Of a stretch of DNA of 64,000 nucleotides, positions 53,089-62,254 are shown piece by piece. The notes beneath the pieces were generated by a model that worked only from the letters and a program-made list of their open reading frames with translations, had not been told where the DNA came from and ran no database searches. How positions within the stretch are numbered: the stretch's first letter is position 1; each line of letters opens with the position of its first letter. Source of the stretch: an uncultured Rhodospirillaceae bacterium (GTDB lineage Bacteria > Pseudomonadota > Alphaproteobacteria > Rhodospirillales > Rhodospirillaceae); the NCBI GenBank assembly GCA_943787205.1, contig CALSLN010000013.1, positions 1-64,000 of the forward strand, in the 5' to 3' direction. The position numbers and the translations under genes are program-made.

Positions 53089-56060
53089 TCTTTCACGCGA
53101 GCGAGATGTTGGGTATCTCCGTACCGTGGCGCCATGTCAGGGTGGGGGCGCGCTTCGTAAGGCGTTTCGTCACGATCAAAAACAGCAACGAGTGTTGATA
53201 GGCCCTCTAACGCTTGCGCTCTTAAATCTTCAGCGTTCTCTCCGGCGGACCGAATCTCTCCACCGTTGCCTCTGCCTGTCAGGCGCCAATAGGATAAATC
53301 AGAGACAGGCTTGGCCGGCACGCCCGCAAAGCCACCATCTGCGGCAATGATCGCTTCTAACGGTAATTGGGGCGCAAACCCTGCTGCGACTTCTTTGACG
53401 GACGGGGCTGCCCCTGTCTTGTAATCGATAATCGCTAGCGTCCCGTCTTTCAGTTCATCGATTCTGTCAGCACGTGCTGAAAGCTCGAAGGGGCCTGCCG
53501 GTCCCTCTAGAGTGAATGACCCTTTAATCTCGGCGTGGGCTTTCTGAATTTGATCACGGTTTTCTCGTTCTTGGTTGGCAAACCATCCGCCAATGCGTTC
53601 AAAGCGCGGGGCCCAAAAGGCGAGCACGCCCGGTGAAAGGCCGGCCCGCCCAAAGGTTGTTTCCGCGAGGTCCCTCAAGATGGGTTCGATGTCTTTAGGT
53701 AAGGTGGTTGGATAGGCGCGAACGAAATCCTGAAGAATGCCGTGAACGATTGTGCCGTAGTCTGCGCTGCCAGCATCGGCATCTATCGGGTCTAGGGCTC
53801 TTAGTTTGAGGATGTGTTGCGCATAGATTTCATAGGGATCGCGCATCCATGTTTCGATTTCCGTCACGCGGAGGCGGCGCGGGCGTGAGGCCACAGGTGG
53901 CTTTGGTGCTGGCGCTGGCCATGCTGCAATTTTTTCTGGCTTCGTGAGACTCGCGGCCCAAGGCAACCAAGCGTAGCGTCCCGTTTCGCTGAGTGTTGGT
54001 ATTTTCGCGGCTTCTAAAACCTGGTCGAAGCGGCGCCACCAGCGCGACGCGACAGTCGGTGTGCCATCAACCTTCAGGGATCTGGTAAGGATGACGTCGG
54101 GCGCTCCTAGCGCTTGTGCAATATCATGGGCAGCCTGTCCGATCCGTCGCTCTGGCTGGGGAAGGCCAAAGTCTTTCCTCATGGGTCGGCTCATCCATGG
54201 GTCTGTATCTGCGTCGGCAGGCCATGTCCCTTCGTTGAGCCCAGCCAAAATTAGGACGTCGGGGCGCAGCAGGCGGGCCTCCAAAGGCCCAAGAATACTG
54301 AGGCGCGGGTGCGTTCCGTATGGGGGCCTGACGACTTGACCTGCCAGGAGGGCTTCAAGCAAGCCGGGGTATGCGGTGGGATGAATATCGCCCAAGTCTG
54401 GCGCCGCCTCGGCCAGATCAGCAACAAATCTTGCAAGGGCTTCTCCAGCTGGTCCAGCCCATAGCCGCATCGGACCAGCGGTTTCGTTGGTCGTAGCGAG
54501 GGCTTCTGCCCACTCGACATGGGCAGTCAGCAGAGCGGTTAAAGATGTTGGTCCACCAGCCATGATTGCTTCGAACGGCGTGAAATCTGTTTGTAGCGAT
54601 GTGAGCCAAGGGTCCAAAGCAACAGCGTGCTCGTCTAACCCAGCCAAAGCATTACGTAAGCCTGTTAGGCCTTCAGGAGGACGGGGTCCTCGCAATACCG
54701 CGACTTCTAAATCTCTAACCAAATCCCGAAACACCGGGGGGTCCATATGGCCAGCTGCGAGCGGGTGTTTGAGCGCAGATAAAAATGGGATCGGGGCACA
54801 GTGCTCCATTGCCATCCCTGCCGTCAGACGCAGAAAGACTCCCGGTGGTGTTTCTGTCAGTGGCTGGCCAGCCGAGTCATCGACGTTGAGGTTCCAGCGC
54901 TCCAATTCTGCGGACACGCGGCGGGCGAGAGCCCTGTCCGGTGTGACCAGAGCGCCGGTGCGGCCGTCTTTCTCGACCACCCAGCGTAATACAAGCGCGA
55001 TGGCGGCGGCTTCCTCTCGCGGCGTCGGAGCCTCGATCCGTTGGATGCCGTCTGTTGCGGCGCGCGTTAACCCTTCAAGAGTTTGCCACTGCTCACTGGT
55101 TTCTGCCGGGCGCATGATTTCACTCACCAAGCGCTGTCGTTGTTGGGCGTTATCGGTCAGGGGCTCGCCTGGCCATTGGGCGACGTCCTGCCGAGCAATC
55201 TCGAAGTGATCGATCAAAGCTTTGAGTGTGTATTGAGGGTGGCTTTCCTCGATGACACCCCAGGCCGAGTCATCCAACACCTGGTCCAGGCCAGGGAGGA
55301 TGATGCACCCGTTTGGAAGGCCGGCGATGATTGAAAGAAGGTCTCGTGTTGCTGGCACCGTTCCTGTTGACCCCGCCGCGACGATGAGGCCTTTTGGAGG
55401 GGCGCTTTGCCATGCTGATGCTTGCGCGGAGAAGACGCGATTACGGTGGTCAGCCGGATCAACGACACCGCGTTCTTTGAGAATTTCTGGCCAATGGTGC
55501 GTGACCAGTTGAAGAAAGTTGAGCGTAACCTGCCAATGTGTCGCTAAGGCTTCGGGGACCAGTTGGGCTAACTGATCAAAGCTCAAACGTTCGGTTTGAA
55601 CCTGATCAAGAAGGCGGGCGAGCTCCTGCGCGAGGCGGGCGGCTTGCTCCGGACTTTGGTGCTGCTCCGTGGCCTTGGCTTGGCTCATGATCAGTCGTGT
55701 CAGTAAGATGTGCCGAGACAACGAAGCGATCGGCGGTTCGATGTCGAGTGGCGCGCTGTCGCTGACGTTGAAGCCTGACAGCAACGCTTCATCCTCATCA
55801 ATGTCTTGGAGAGGCATGAGACGCGGTAATAAAAGCGGTTTTCCGTCAGCTCGACGTAGAAAAGCCTCCCGAAGAGACCGTCCAGCTCGACGCGTCGGGA
55901 CGAGCACGGTTATATCTGCGAGGGCGAGTGGATCTCCTCCTGTTTCTGCGAGGAGGCCATCAGCCAGGGCGTCGACGAAACCCATCGGGGTTGGAATTGA
56001 CCAAACCCGTTTTCCAGATTGCGTGGCGGTCGAAAGCCATCCGACGTTTAGTCCTGTCAC
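53058..56060 (-). CDS. addB: Double-strand break repair protein AddB
   Basis: 1000 residues, the alphaproteobacterial AddB. Degenerate helicase N-terminus (VLVPTRRAGRSLREAFLRR), VAAGSTGTVPATRDLLSIIAGL, LAGLNEGTWPADADTDPWMSRPMRK, and a nuclease domain with LAIIDYKTGAAPSVKEV and QLPLEAIIA. The 4-base overlap with the murU-like gene upstream shows one operon. An iron-sulfur Cys cluster of the AddB type was not seen. Confidence 0.9.
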   Translation of the reverse strand: MTGLNVGWLSTATQSGKRVWSIPTPMGFVDALADGLLAETGGDPLALADITVLVPTRRAGRSLREAFLRRADGKPLLLPRLMPLQDIDEDEALLSGFNVSDSAPLDIEPPIASLSRHILLTRLIMSQAKATEQHQSPEQAARLAQELARLLDQVQTERLSFDQLAQLVPEALATHWQVTLNFLQLVTHHWPEILKERGVVDPADHRNRVFSAQASAWQSAPPKGLIVAAGSTGTVPATRDLLSIIAGLPNGCIILPGLDQVLDDSAWGVIEESHPQYTLKALIDHFEIARQDVAQWPGEPLTDNAQQRQRLVSEIMRPAETSEQWQTLEGLTRAATDGIQRIEAPTPREEAAAIALVLRWVVEKDGRTGALVTPDRALARRVSAELERWNLNVDDSAGQPLTETPPGVFLRLTAGMAMEHCAPIPFLSALKHPLAAGHMDPPVFRDLVRDLEVAVLRGPRPPEGLTGLRNALAGLDEHAVALDPWLTSLQTDFTPFEAIMAGGPTSLTALLTAHVEWAEALATTNETAGPMRLWAGPAGEALARFVADLAEAAPDLGDIHPTAYPGLLEALLAGQVVRPPYGTHPRLSILGPLEARLLRPDVLILAGLNEGTWPADADTDPWMSRPMRKDFGLPQPERRIGQAAHDIAQALGAPDVILTRSLKVDGTPTVASRWWRRFDQVLEAAKIPTLSETGRYAWLPWAASLTKPEKIAAWPAPAPKPPVASRPRRLRVTEIETWMRDPYEIYAQHILKLRALDPIDADAGSADYGTIVHGILQDFVRAYPTTLPKDIEPILRDLAETTFGRAGLSPGVLAFWAPRFERIGGWFANQERENRDQIQKAHAEIKGSFTLEGPAGPFELSARADRIDELKDGTLAIIDYKTGAAPSVKEVAAGFAPQLPLEAIIAADGGFAGVPAKPVSDLSYWRLTGRGNGGEIRSAGENAEDLRAQALEGLSTLVAVFDRDETPYEARPHPDMAPRYGDTQHLARVKEWAAAEGGES

Positions 56061-56785
56061 GATGAACGTACGCTGGTATTTAGGGCGTGCGCTGTCGGGG
56101 CAACGGCATCCGGTGTGCCGACGTGATACCAGGCGTCGTCATGGATGAGGGCCTTGAGCCTGCCGTTTTGAAGAGCCTGATCCCACAAAACGTTGAATGA
56201 GAAGGCCCCGCCGGGACAGGTATCAAATAACCGACGGTGCACAAGCTGTGTGCCAGCGTACGCTGTGGGTGCTTGTGCACGGTCGCCACGGCGAGAGGGT
56301 ATTCCGTCGTGACTAAGATAGAAATCACCGGGGCCATCAAAACCGAAGGCTTGGTTCAGATCCGCGAGAAGAAGAAGCGCATCCATGTCATCTGACCAGG
56401 CTGCCTTGAGGGCGTTAACCGCTGGGCCTAATCCGCCTAACCACAAGGCATCGCTATTGGTAACGAGAAACACATCATCGTCGATGAGCGGGAGTGCTGC
56501 TGCCACTCCACCGCCGGTATCGAGTAGGTTTTCCGTCTCATCGGAGAGAACAACAGATGGCTTGCTGCGATAGGCCAGGTGGTCGTTGAGCACTGTTGCC
56601 TTGTAATGCAAGTTCACGATAGCCGTTTCAATTCCTGATATCGCGAGATCATCAAGCACCCAATCAATGAGGACTTTATCGCCCACCTTTACCATTGGTT
56701 TTGGTCGATCATCCGTGAGCGGCCGCATGCGGGTGCCGAGACCGGCCGCTAAAACCATTGCTGTCCTAATACCTAAACCCATCAT
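56057..56785 (-). CDS. murU: MurNAc-1-phosphate uridylyltransferase-type nucleotidyltransferase
   Basis: 242 residues. Sugar nucleotidyltransferase signature MVLAAGLGTRMRPLTDDRPKPMVKV, product-binding LLDTGGGVAAALPL, and metal-site Asp in VFLVTNSDALWLGG. The adjacent kinase makes the pair equivalent to AmgK-MurU, which in Pseudomonas and alphaproteobacteria recycles MurNAc to UDP-MurNAc, bypassing de novo synthesis. Overlaps both neighbours by 4 bases. Confidence 0.82.
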   Translation of the reverse strand: MMGLGIRTAMVLAAGLGTRMRPLTDDRPKPMVKVGDKVLIDWVLDDLAISGIETAIVNLHYKATVLNDHLAYRSKPSVVLSDETENLLDTGGGVAAALPLIDDDVFLVTNSDALWLGGLGPAVNALKAAWSDDMDALLLLADLNQAFGFDGPGDFYLSHDGIPSRRGDRAQAPTAYAGTQLVHRRLFDTCPGGAFSFNVLWDQALQNGRLKALIHDDAWYHVGTPDAVAPTAHALNTSVRSS

Positions 56786-57783
56786 GAAACCGTTCGGAGG
56801 TCATCCGGCACGTGCGTAGTGAGCCAGTCTTTCAAGGGAGCCAGTATTGGATGTGTGAGGCAGGTGTCCATGTAGCGCCATAGTCGTGGCATGTGCTCGA
56901 GGTAATGGGGCTTGCCGTCACGGACTTTAAGCCGGGCAAAAGTTCCGATCACGCGGATGTGCCGTTGTGCGGCCATCACCGCCCACGAGGCTTCGAAAAC
57001 CTCTGGTGTAATAGATGGAAACTGGGCCAGGTAGTGAGACTTCATAGAGGCCACTAAATCCGGGTCGATGTCGCGGCGGGCATCTTCCAGAAGCGACATC
57101 AAATCATAGGTCACCGGGCCGCAAACCGCGTCTTGGAAGTCTAAAAGGCCGCAGGCTTGGACGCCCACCCTATCTGGCAACAGCAGCAAATTATCGACGT
57201 GATAATCAAACAAGATGAGCGACGATGGAGTGTTCCATGCGGTCGGCAAGATTGTTTTCCATAGATCACGATAGGAGGCTCTGACATCCGCAGTTAAAGC
57301 GGGCGCATTGACCATTGGCAGGTACCATTCATTTAAACGGTCGACTTCTTCCAGAAGCCGTTCTTCGCCATACGTCATCACGCCATCAGGAATTACATCG
57401 GCAATCGGTGTCTGATGCAAGTGGATCAACGCGTCTATCGCCAACTTGTAGAGCGCGTACTCATCATGTCCGGCTGCTAGGAGTCGCGTGTATGTATCGT
57501 CGCCAAGGTCCTCTAGAAGGAGAAAGCCTTTATCCTCATCTGCGGCAAGAATGCGGGGGGCGGATAAGTCGAGATCCACTAGGTGACGAGCAATGGTGAC
57601 AAATGGTCGTACATCTTCTTGGGGTGGCGGTGCATCCATTAGGACAGCGACCTCACCATTATCGTTAAAAACACGTTCGTAGCGACGAAAGGAGGCGTCT
57701 CCTGCCAGTGGTTTTCTGGTGACTGCACTCCAGCCATGGGTTTGGAGGAACGTATCGATGGCCTCGTTGCGATTGTCGATCAT
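56782..57783 (-). CDS. amgK: Anomeric MurNAc/GlcNAc kinase-type phosphotransferase
   Basis: 333 residues, aminoglycoside-phosphotransferase (APH) fold. FRRYERVF, LLLEDLGDDTYTRLL (hinge), LILFDYHVDNLLLLPDRVG (catalytic Asp in the HxDxxxxN-like motif, here FDYHVDNLL) and GLLDFQDAVCGPVTYDLMSLLEDAR (metal Asp). Directly followed by the nucleotidyltransferase, preceded by tsaE, with 4-base overlaps. This matches the AmgK-MurU cell-wall recycling pair. Confidence 0.82.
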   Translation of the reverse strand: MIDNRNEAIDTFLQTHGWSAVTRKPLAGDASFRRYERVFNDNGEVAVLMDAPPPQEDVRPFVTIARHLVDLDLSAPRILAADEDKGFLLLEDLGDDTYTRLLAAGHDEYALYKLAIDALIHLHQTPIADVIPDGVMTYGEERLLEEVDRLNEWYLPMVNAPALTADVRASYRDLWKTILPTAWNTPSSLILFDYHVDNLLLLPDRVGVQACGLLDFQDAVCGPVTYDLMSLLEDARRDIDPDLVASMKSHYLAQFPSITPEVFEASWAVMAAQRHIRVIGTFARLKVRDGKPHYLEHMPRLWRYMDTCLTHPILAPLKDWLTTHVPDDLRTVS

Positions 57784-58310
57784 ACCGCTCCTCGTGCCCC
57801 TAAAAGAGATTCAAGTCGTGTCGTCCAAGATGGACTAGCGGACAAACGGGCAATGCGGCAATCGCCTTCTGGGTTTAACTCAATATCGAGTCGATCTTGT
57901 GGGAGGTAAGCCGCAGCCTTCTCAGGCCATTCGATCAGCGAGATACCACCCGCTAAAGCCTCTTCTAGACCAATTTCTTCAACCTCCTCAGGGGATTCAA
58001 GGCGATAGAAATCAAAGTGCCAAATGGGAGGTGTGATGGTGTCGTGGACATGGGCGAGGGTGAAGGTGGGGCTTGTCACGTCTACGTTTGCGCCGATTCG
58101 CCTCGTAATAAAACCCCGCGCCAGAACGGTTTTGCCAGCGCCCAGGGGGCCCGCAAGTGTGATGACATCGCCAGCTACAGCGAGGTCAGCGAGGGCCTCG
58201 CCAAAAGCTAACGTATCGTTTTCGGTCTGGAGTTGAAGGGTTTGCACGAATTCAGTCGGAGTCCAGGTGAATGGGCTGTCCGTTGTACCGACCGAGCCAG
58301 TTTTCTGCAA
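57780..58310 (-). CDS. tsaE: tRNA t6A synthesis ATPase TsaE
   Basis: About 176 residues. P-loop AGPLGAGKTVLARGF, DVTSPTFTLAHVHD and HFDFYRLESPEEVEEIGLEEALA are the family's diagnostic blocks, then ISLIEWPEKA. It supports the TsaBD complex in making threonylcarbamoyladenosine at tRNA position 37. The TTG at 58310 is a weak start; the family core begins near QTENDTLAFGEALA, so the first 25 residues are uncertain. Confidence 0.92.
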   Translation of the reverse strand: MQKTGSVGTTDSPFTWTPTEFVQTLQLQTENDTLAFGEALADLAVAGDVITLAGPLGAGKTVLARGFITRRIGANVDVTSPTFTLAHVHDTITPPIWHFDFYRLESPEEVEEIGLEEALAGGISLIEWPEKAAAYLPQDRLDIELNPEGDCRIARLSASPSWTTRLESLLGARGAV

Positions 58311-58323
58311 CGGACGCTGTTTT

Positions 58324-60699
58324 CTATGAGCCGTCTGGTAGGATGCAGACCACGCTGCGGCGACCGCCTTTAAGGACTTTGGCCTCTATTTGTCCGCCAT
58401 GGAGTTCGGTTACGTGGCGAATCAGGGCGAGGCCAGCCCAATTTAGTTCACCGTCTTTGTCTGGGTGGGAGGGCCCGATGGCATTAATGACGATAGCCGA
58501 AGGAGCGTCTGGTTTATCTGTGCGGTCAACATGAAGAGATGCTGCGCTCCCTGCTTTTGAGCCATGAAGAGCGCCTACGATCAAATGATAGAGCATTTGC
58601 CGGATGCGCTGACTGTCCCCGACGACCCAGTCTACGGACTCCGCGCAGGATGTCTCAATGGACCAGTCTCGCGCCTTAAAGGTTTCTTTGGTTAGACCGT
58701 GAACTGTTTGTACTGCAGCCGGAAAATCGAAACTATCGATCTTCAATGTTTCTTTGTCAGAATCTAGAGCCGCCAATTCACCGATGTCATCGATGAGTTT
58801 TAAGAGATCTGTAATCGAGACAGGTGAGAAGTCTGATGATGCACCCTCACCATTTTCGTTTTTTGCCAACGCTGCGAGAGGCGCGCGCAATTCATCCATA
58901 GCGTCAGTAATAAACGCACTGCGCAATCGCTCGTTGACCGTTAATGCACGCGCACGTGTTCTCAATGCGCTTTCAACCCGCGCAGGGTCAGATACGTCGT
59001 CGTAAGAGAATAAGACGCCACCATCAGGCAACGGTGCAGCGACGACTTCAATCACGATGCCGTCCCGCCGTTCAAACCGAGCCTGCCGAATTAGTCGCTC
59101 TGAGTCGGGTGAAAGTGCTCCAAGGACCAGGCTCCGATAGCCGGTCAATGACTCTGCATCTGCAAACTGGTCTGCGGTGATATCCATGAACCGATTTACA
59201 GACACCTGCTCGCTGATAATGGTTCTTGGTAAGCCCCACAGCGATAAAAATGCCGGGTTGGCGAGTTGCAACTGGCCGTCAGCGGAAAATACAGCGATGG
59301 CCTCGCTGAGGTTGTCGATCGTTTCTCGTTGAACAGCGATCAGCGTGTTGTAAGACCGCTCCATAGCAAGCGTATCAGTGACATCCTCGTGTGTTGTCAG
59401 TAGCCCGCCCATTGGGTGAGGTGCGACGACGCGGCGCAAGGTAACGCAATCTGGAAGATGCATAACATCCTCTAACGGTTCGATTAGAGAGTGGAAACGG
59501 TCGAGCTCTTTTTCTTTGAAGGCTGGGAAGTCAGCCACTTCTGGCAATCGCCGTTGGTCACGAAGAGCTTCCAAGACATCGCCATAGGAAGGCCCATCGC
59601 TGAGCCACTTTGATTCCAGGCCCCACAATTGGGTAAAGGCTGTGTTGTGGAAAGCGAGGCGTTGGTCTGCGCCGAAAACTGCGATTGCTGTCCCGAGGCG
59701 CTCCAAAACTTCTACATGAGACGCTGTCTCTCTGCTCAAACGTGTCTCTAATTCCTCTTGGCGGGTTATGTCGTAGGCGACCCCTGCGGTCATTAAACCG
59801 CTGCCATCGCCAAAAAGTGATGGTGTGTTTGGTTCGTTGCTTAAAAACGCAGAGCTTTCTTCTTCTCGGCTTAGCGCCACAGGGTTCTCAGTCACCTCCA
59901 TCAGTCGTCGACTACCGTCGATCACCATGTGGAAAGGAGCGGACCGAATGATGCCAGATGCACGTGCAGCCGCTGCAAGGGCTCGGACTTCTCTCACTGA
60001 AGCGCGTGGGGCAATTTCACGACCGCGGGTCGTCACATCACCTGTGCTACGCGCATCGACGGCTTTTACGTAAGCTGCATTACAATAAATCAGGGACAGG
60101 TCATCGTCTCGCAACCACACCGGGGAAACAAGCCCATCAAGGGCACCTTGCAGCCGGTCGCCATGGTCTCGAAGCCGCTGATTTTCCTTTGTGAGAGTGT
60201 CAACTTCCGCAACGCCGTCTGTGACATCGCTCATCCAGAGCATATCCACAGCCAGGCCACCATCACTCGGGCTGGCGCGCACACCGCGCGCCTCAATGCG
60301 ACGAACGGTGGACGCGTGACTGAGTTCGATGGTGAAGCCGCGCCCTTCTTTGCGCAGTGTTTCTACGGCACTGATTAACAGATTCCCCGATTTTTGATCA
60401 AAGCCAGACAGAACGTCGTCAAACGTTGCATCAGCGCCCCGGTATAGATCCAAAAGCACGGCGAGACGGCGAGAGCATTGCCCCACGGCATGATCTGACT
60501 CTAACCAGCTGAAGTAGCCGTCAGGTGAGGCATCTAGGGCTGCCCAAAGTGCTGCAAGCTTTTCTTCAGTTTCTAAGAGATGCAGTTCCGTGCGCTTCCA
60601 ACTGCGATGCTGCCAAATTAAAACTGCAACGGATGGCAAGACGATCAAGAACAGAGCGCCAGCGACCGCAAGTGATAATGGAGAAATGAGAGTGGTCAC
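58324..60699 (-). CDS. divL: DivL-like PAS sensor pseudokinase
   Basis: 791 residues. One membrane helix (about residues 10-30), then about four PAS-type domains (roughly 45-150, 185-300, 335-450, 455-560), a dimerisation helix and an ATPase-like end. The H-box reads SAFITDAMDELRAPLAAL: the phospho-accepting His is Asp (residue 602, codon GAT at 58896-58894). In Caulobacter DivL the same site is Tyr. The N-box (YHLIVGALHGS) lacks the Asn, and the G1 region (INAIGPSHPDKDGE) is degenerate, so kinase activity is doubtful. Position beside tsaE-amgK-murU-addB matches divL in other alphaproteobacteria, where it controls CckA and CtrA. Confidence 0.75.
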   Translation of the reverse strand: MTTLISPLSLAVAGALFLIVLPSVAVLIWQHRSWKRTELHLLETEEKLAALWAALDASPDGYFSWLESDHAVGQCSRRLAVLLDLYRGADATFDDVLSGFDQKSGNLLISAVETLRKEGRGFTIELSHASTVRRIEARGVRASPSDGGLAVDMLWMSDVTDGVAEVDTLTKENQRLRDHGDRLQGALDGLVSPVWLRDDDLSLIYCNAAYVKAVDARSTGDVTTRGREIAPRASVREVRALAAAARASGIIRSAPFHMVIDGSRRLMEVTENPVALSREEESSAFLSNEPNTPSLFGDGSGLMTAGVAYDITRQEELETRLSRETASHVEVLERLGTAIAVFGADQRLAFHNTAFTQLWGLESKWLSDGPSYGDVLEALRDQRRLPEVADFPAFKEKELDRFHSLIEPLEDVMHLPDCVTLRRVVAPHPMGGLLTTHEDVTDTLAMERSYNTLIAVQRETIDNLSEAIAVFSADGQLQLANPAFLSLWGLPRTIISEQVSVNRFMDITADQFADAESLTGYRSLVLGALSPDSERLIRQARFERRDGIVIEVVAAPLPDGGVLFSYDDVSDPARVESALRTRARALTVNERLRSAFITDAMDELRAPLAALAKNENGEGASSDFSPVSITDLLKLIDDIGELAALDSDKETLKIDSFDFPAAVQTVHGLTKETFKARDWSIETSCAESVDWVVGDSQRIRQMLYHLIVGALHGSKAGSAASLHVDRTDKPDAPSAIVINAIGPSHPDKDGELNWAGLALIRHVTELHGGQIEAKVLKGGRRSVVCILPDGS

Positions 60700-60949
60700 G
60701 TGCTGTTTGCTTTCATGGACTGAATAGTCACTCTAAACCATCTTGCCGTAGAGATGTATTGTGCTTCGGTTCGTGTAGGGAAGCCACCCAATGGTATTCG
60801 AATTCCGCTCTCTGTGTCTGTGCCAGTAGAGAGGTGTTGCAAACAAAAATGAGGCGGCGCCTCTTACAACTGTTTTAGATCAAATAGCCCAATTCAGTTA
60901 TATGATATAGAAATTGCGTATGAAACTAGGATGAAGATTTCACGGCGAT
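60700..60949. other. Divergent intergenic region, divL-like gene and 2OG oxygenase pair
   Basis: 250 bases with no gene. The AT-rich stretch 60890-60930 (TTATATGATATAG) is a plausible promoter for the oxygenase pair. No terminator is needed here, since both sides diverge. Confidence 0.4.
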
Positions 60950-61573
60950 ATGGACCTGAAACTAAAAGACGATATTGATTTGTGGTGGGGGACGCCGGTG
61001 TTCGCGTTTTCCTGGCCCAATGCAGACTCAGTCAATGCCCAACTTAAATCTATTATTCTCGAGCGCAGCCAACAGGCGCCCGGATTATCGAGAAGTAATG
61101 TGGGCGGCTGGCATTCTGGCGACGATCTGTTGAGTTGGCCCACTCCGGCAGTCGTGAACTTGAAAGAGTGGATACTCGAAGGGTTTAAGCGGGCCACCGT
61201 TCGTACTGGAAATGGTCAAGGGTACAAGGGGCGCATCCAAATTTCTTGTTGGGCAAATGTTAACGGGCCCGGGGATTCAAATGACGTCCATAACCATCCA
61301 AATAGTGCGTGGTCTGGCGTTTATTATCTCGACGTCGGAACCCCGGTTGACGACGCAGAAAGATCAGGCTTTATCAATTTTTTAGATCCGCGTTCTGGAG
61401 CGGGTATGTGTGAAGACCCATTCGGTTTGTTTGGTAAGGGGCGTCATTTTAAGCCTTTGAACGGACAGATGCTGCTGTTCCCAGCTTGGCTGATGCATAG
61501 CGTCAATGCGTATCGTGGCCAAGGCAATCGAATTTCGATCGCCTTTAATATTGCCCTTCTGGATTTAATGTAG
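60950..61573 (+). CDS. 2OG-Fe(II) oxygenase, TIGR02466-like (first of tandem pair)
   Basis: 207 residues. Opening LWWGTPVFAFSWPNADSVNAQL, GGWHSGDDLLSW, ISCWANVNGPGDSNDVHNHPNSAWSGVYYLD (His of the iron site in HNHP), FLDPR, and [27 protein letters not shown] with the second His and the 2-oxoglutarate Arg. This is the small putative 2OG-Fe(II) oxygenase family TIGR02466/PF13759, substrate unknown. No good ribosome site is visible upstream of the ATG. Next gene is a close paralogue 9 bases downstream. Confidence 0.85.
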   Translation: MDLKLKDDIDLWWGTPVFAFSWPNADSVNAQLKSIILERSQQAPGLSRSNVGGWHSGDDLLSWPTPAVVNLKEWILEGFKRATVRTGNGQGYKGRIQISCWANVNGPGDSNDVHNHPNSAWSGVYYLDVGTPVDDAERSGFINFLDPRSGAGMCEDPFGLFGKGRHFKPLNGQMLLFPAWLMHSVNAYRGQGNRISIAFNIALLDLM

Positions 61574-61582
61574 GCGCGTCGT

Positions 61583-62254
61583 ATGACACAGACTTCCAAG
61601 AAACAAACAAGTGGTGGATTGCAGTCGACAGATTATACACTTGAACCAGACACGATGGTTTGGTGGACGACCCCTGTTCTGAGGCGCAGTTTTGCAAACG
61701 TTGATGCGATAAATCAGGAACTAAAAATGCTTGTTCTGGATCGTGCCGCGAATACGAAGAATGTCCAGAAAAGCAACCATGGTGGGTGGCATTCAGACGA
61801 AGATTTGTTGTCTTGGGGTGGGGAAGCCATTGCTCAGCTACAGCAGTGGATTATTGGGGCGTTCCAAGATTTAACGAATGCCACCGCCGGCGGTCAGGTC
61901 TACGACGGTAAACTTGAACTCAATGCCTGGGCAAACCTGAATCGTCGCGGGGACTACAATATGGTCCATACCCATCCAGCGTGCGTATGGTCTGGCGTTT
62001 ACTATGTCGAGACAGGTGAGTCGCCGACGGCGGAGCATCCCAAATCGGGGGTGATTGAGTTTATCGACCCGAGGGCAGGGGTGGAGATGATAGCAGCTCC
62101 GGGATTGCCATTCGCGCAAACTAAGTCTGCGGTCCCCAACTCGGGAGATATGATTGTTTTCCCAAGTTGGTTAAAGCACTTCGTTCACCCCTATTGGGGT
62201 CAAGGCGACCGGATTTCGATCGCCTTCAATATCCGCATAAGGCCCAATCTTTAG
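61583..62254 (+). CDS. 2OG-Fe(II) oxygenase, TIGR02466-like (second of tandem pair)
   Basis: 223 residues, paralogue of the preceding gene: [74 protein letters not shown] and [27 protein letters not shown]. The iron-site His-x-His-type motif differs (HTHP versus HNHP). N-terminal 20 residues ([11 protein letters not shown]) are unstructured. It ends with a 4-base overlap with the convergent ahcY. Substrate unknown; the duplication suggests two related substrates or a heterodimer. Confidence 0.85.
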   Translation: MTQTSKKQTSGGLQSTDYTLEPDTMVWWTTPVLRRSFANVDAINQELKMLVLDRAANTKNVQKSNHGGWHSDEDLLSWGGEAIAQLQQWIIGAFQDLTNATAGGQVYDGKLELNAWANLNRRGDYNMVHTHPACVWSGVYYVETGESPTAEHPKSGVIEFIDPRAGVEMIAAPGLPFAQTKSAVPNSGDMIVFPSWLKHFVHPYWGQGDRISIAFNIRIRPNL

